Positions 63,078 through 64,000 of a DNA stretch of 64,000 nt are shown piece after piece (the stretch's first letter is position 1; every line of letters starts with the position of its first letter). Location of the stretch: the NCBI RefSeq assembly GCF_035222375.1, contig NC_085888.1, positions 2,232,001 to 2,296,000 of the forward strand, given 5' to 3'. The position numbers and the translations under genes were made by a program. The notes below the pieces were generated by a model, which was not told where the DNA came from, did not search any database, and saw only the letters and a program-made list of their open reading frames with translations. The DNA is from Podospora pseudocomata. Lineage: Eukaryota; Ascomycota; Sordariomycetes; Sordariales; Podosporaceae.

Positions 63078-64000
63078 AGGTTGGAGAGATTAACGGCAAG
63101 GGAGTTTTGTAAGTGAGGTGTGGTGTGAATATGGTTTGTTTGGGGAGGTTGTTGGAAGCGTGGGTTGGAGGCTTTGTGGGGGAGGGAAAATAGCGGTTTG
63201 AGAGAGTATTCATCAGCGTGGGTTGATGAAAAAAAAAGTTTTGATTTGTTTTTTATGTTTGAGGCTGCAGCTTTTGGCCAGTGATTGTGAGGGTTGTGAT
63301 GGGTGATGTGTTGACATGGAGTAGGGGAGGTAATCAATGTGGGAGCACGTGAATGAGCGGGAAAGAGGGAAAAAATTGTGTGGGCGGCTAGACGGACGGA
63401 GGGCCAATTGATAGTGGGAGGAGGTCCGAGATTGGGGGGTTCTTGTGATAGACTAGGCAGCTATGGTCAAGCTTCAGGATCGGGCAATGGTTGAGCATAT
63501 TGATAAGGCCATGGCTGGATCGGGGAAGGTAGAAATATACTTTGCTGCGAGGGTTCCATGGGATCATAGATTTCACGAAGGTTTGAGCTTATGAAGAGTC
63601 TTGAGGCAGGCCCTAAAGTTTAACATGTATTGTTTGGTAGGGCCCCTGCGTCCCGGAGCAAAGACACTGACTGGGAAGTGTAGGCAGGTGGGGGACAACC
63701 GGCGCACAAATTAATCGAGACTAGCAAATAACTACAGAGCACCTTTAATACACAACTTTCTCCCCAAATACTAGCATTATGAAGTCCAAAATAAGATCAA
63801 TTATCAAATGCTTTTGGTAGTACTTTTATTGAAAATCTTCAGGGGCTTTGGTGGTGATATAGATGATGTATTGTAGGTTAAAATTCATGGTTTCTGTGTT
63901 AGTGCCGCTTTTTGATTTGTCTGGTGTCTTCGATTACTTTGTAGGCTAGGTGGGGGTTGGTTATGTCACCACCTAGAAAGAAAGAGCCAAGCCGTCCCGA
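63078..64000. other. Right-edge intergenic region
   Basis: 923 bases, AT-richer towards the edge. No gene supported on either strand; the short minus frames are not convincing. Confidence 0.55.

Overview
The window is nuclear DNA of a filamentous ascomycete, most likely a sordariomycete close to the Sordariales. Genes are dense and mostly have zero to two short GT-AG introns (50-80 nt, a few near 200 nt) with CTAAC/CTGAC branch sites. Coding DNA is GC-rich with C/G-ending codons. Recognisable products are fungal: TamA/Dal81, Rxt2, Erg27, Aim32, Stn1, a Pex11C-like protein, a GH81 glucanase, a GH47 mannosidase and Zn2Cys6 regulators. Exon joins were worked out by hand from splice signals and frame; no search was run.

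Layout. 0-8 kb: a formin-type GBD/FH3-domain gene running off the left edge (minus), AIM32 (minus), an unrecognised Ser-rich protein (plus) and the repair nuclease subunit ERCC1/Rad10 (plus). 10-18.7 kb: a secreted GH47 mannosidase (plus), ERG27 (minus), a divergent OB-fold-like protein (plus), a Zn2Cys6 regulator (plus) and a GNAT acetyltransferase (plus). 21.9-27.4 kb: TamA/Dal81 (plus) after a 3.2 kb upstream region, then a secreted Cys-rich protein with a degenerate phospholipase A2-like core (minus). 27.4-36.4 kb: a gene-poor stretch with a broken RING gene, one conserved unknown gene, a tRNA-Arg, a newly read two-exon small secreted protein and the fossil of a TcA-type insecticidal toxin gene. 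36.4-46.8 kb: an MFSD5-like transporter (minus), RXT2 (plus), a drug:H+ antiporter (plus) and a GH81 beta-1,3-glucanase (minus). 48.2-63 kb: STN1 (minus), a DNAJC9-like J protein (minus), a small zinc deaminase (plus), a secreted PHM-like protein (plus), a sulfotransferase-like protein (plus), a Pex11C-like protein (minus), complex I 51 kDa subunit (minus), dynactin p27 (plus) and a basic, highly charged unknown protein (plus).

How the genes relate. Most are independent housekeeping genes; there is no biosynthetic cluster and no operon. Several pairs are head to head and may share promoters: ERG27/OB-fold protein, DnaJ/deaminase, complex I/dynactin p27. Cell-wall and secretory functions recur (GH47, GH81, three secreted Cys-containing proteins). 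Chromosome-end and genome maintenance is represented by Stn1, ERCC1 and possibly the OB-fold protein.

Most notable: the tail of Stn1 carries about 15 spaced copies of a short TGLE[R/K] motif; an almost perfect 48-bp inverted repeat lies between GH47 and ERG27; several otherwise good genes (GBD/FH3, ERCC1, TamA, RING) change frame inside G or C runs, which points to indels in the assembly, although the RING gene also has two in-frame stops and looks truly dead.
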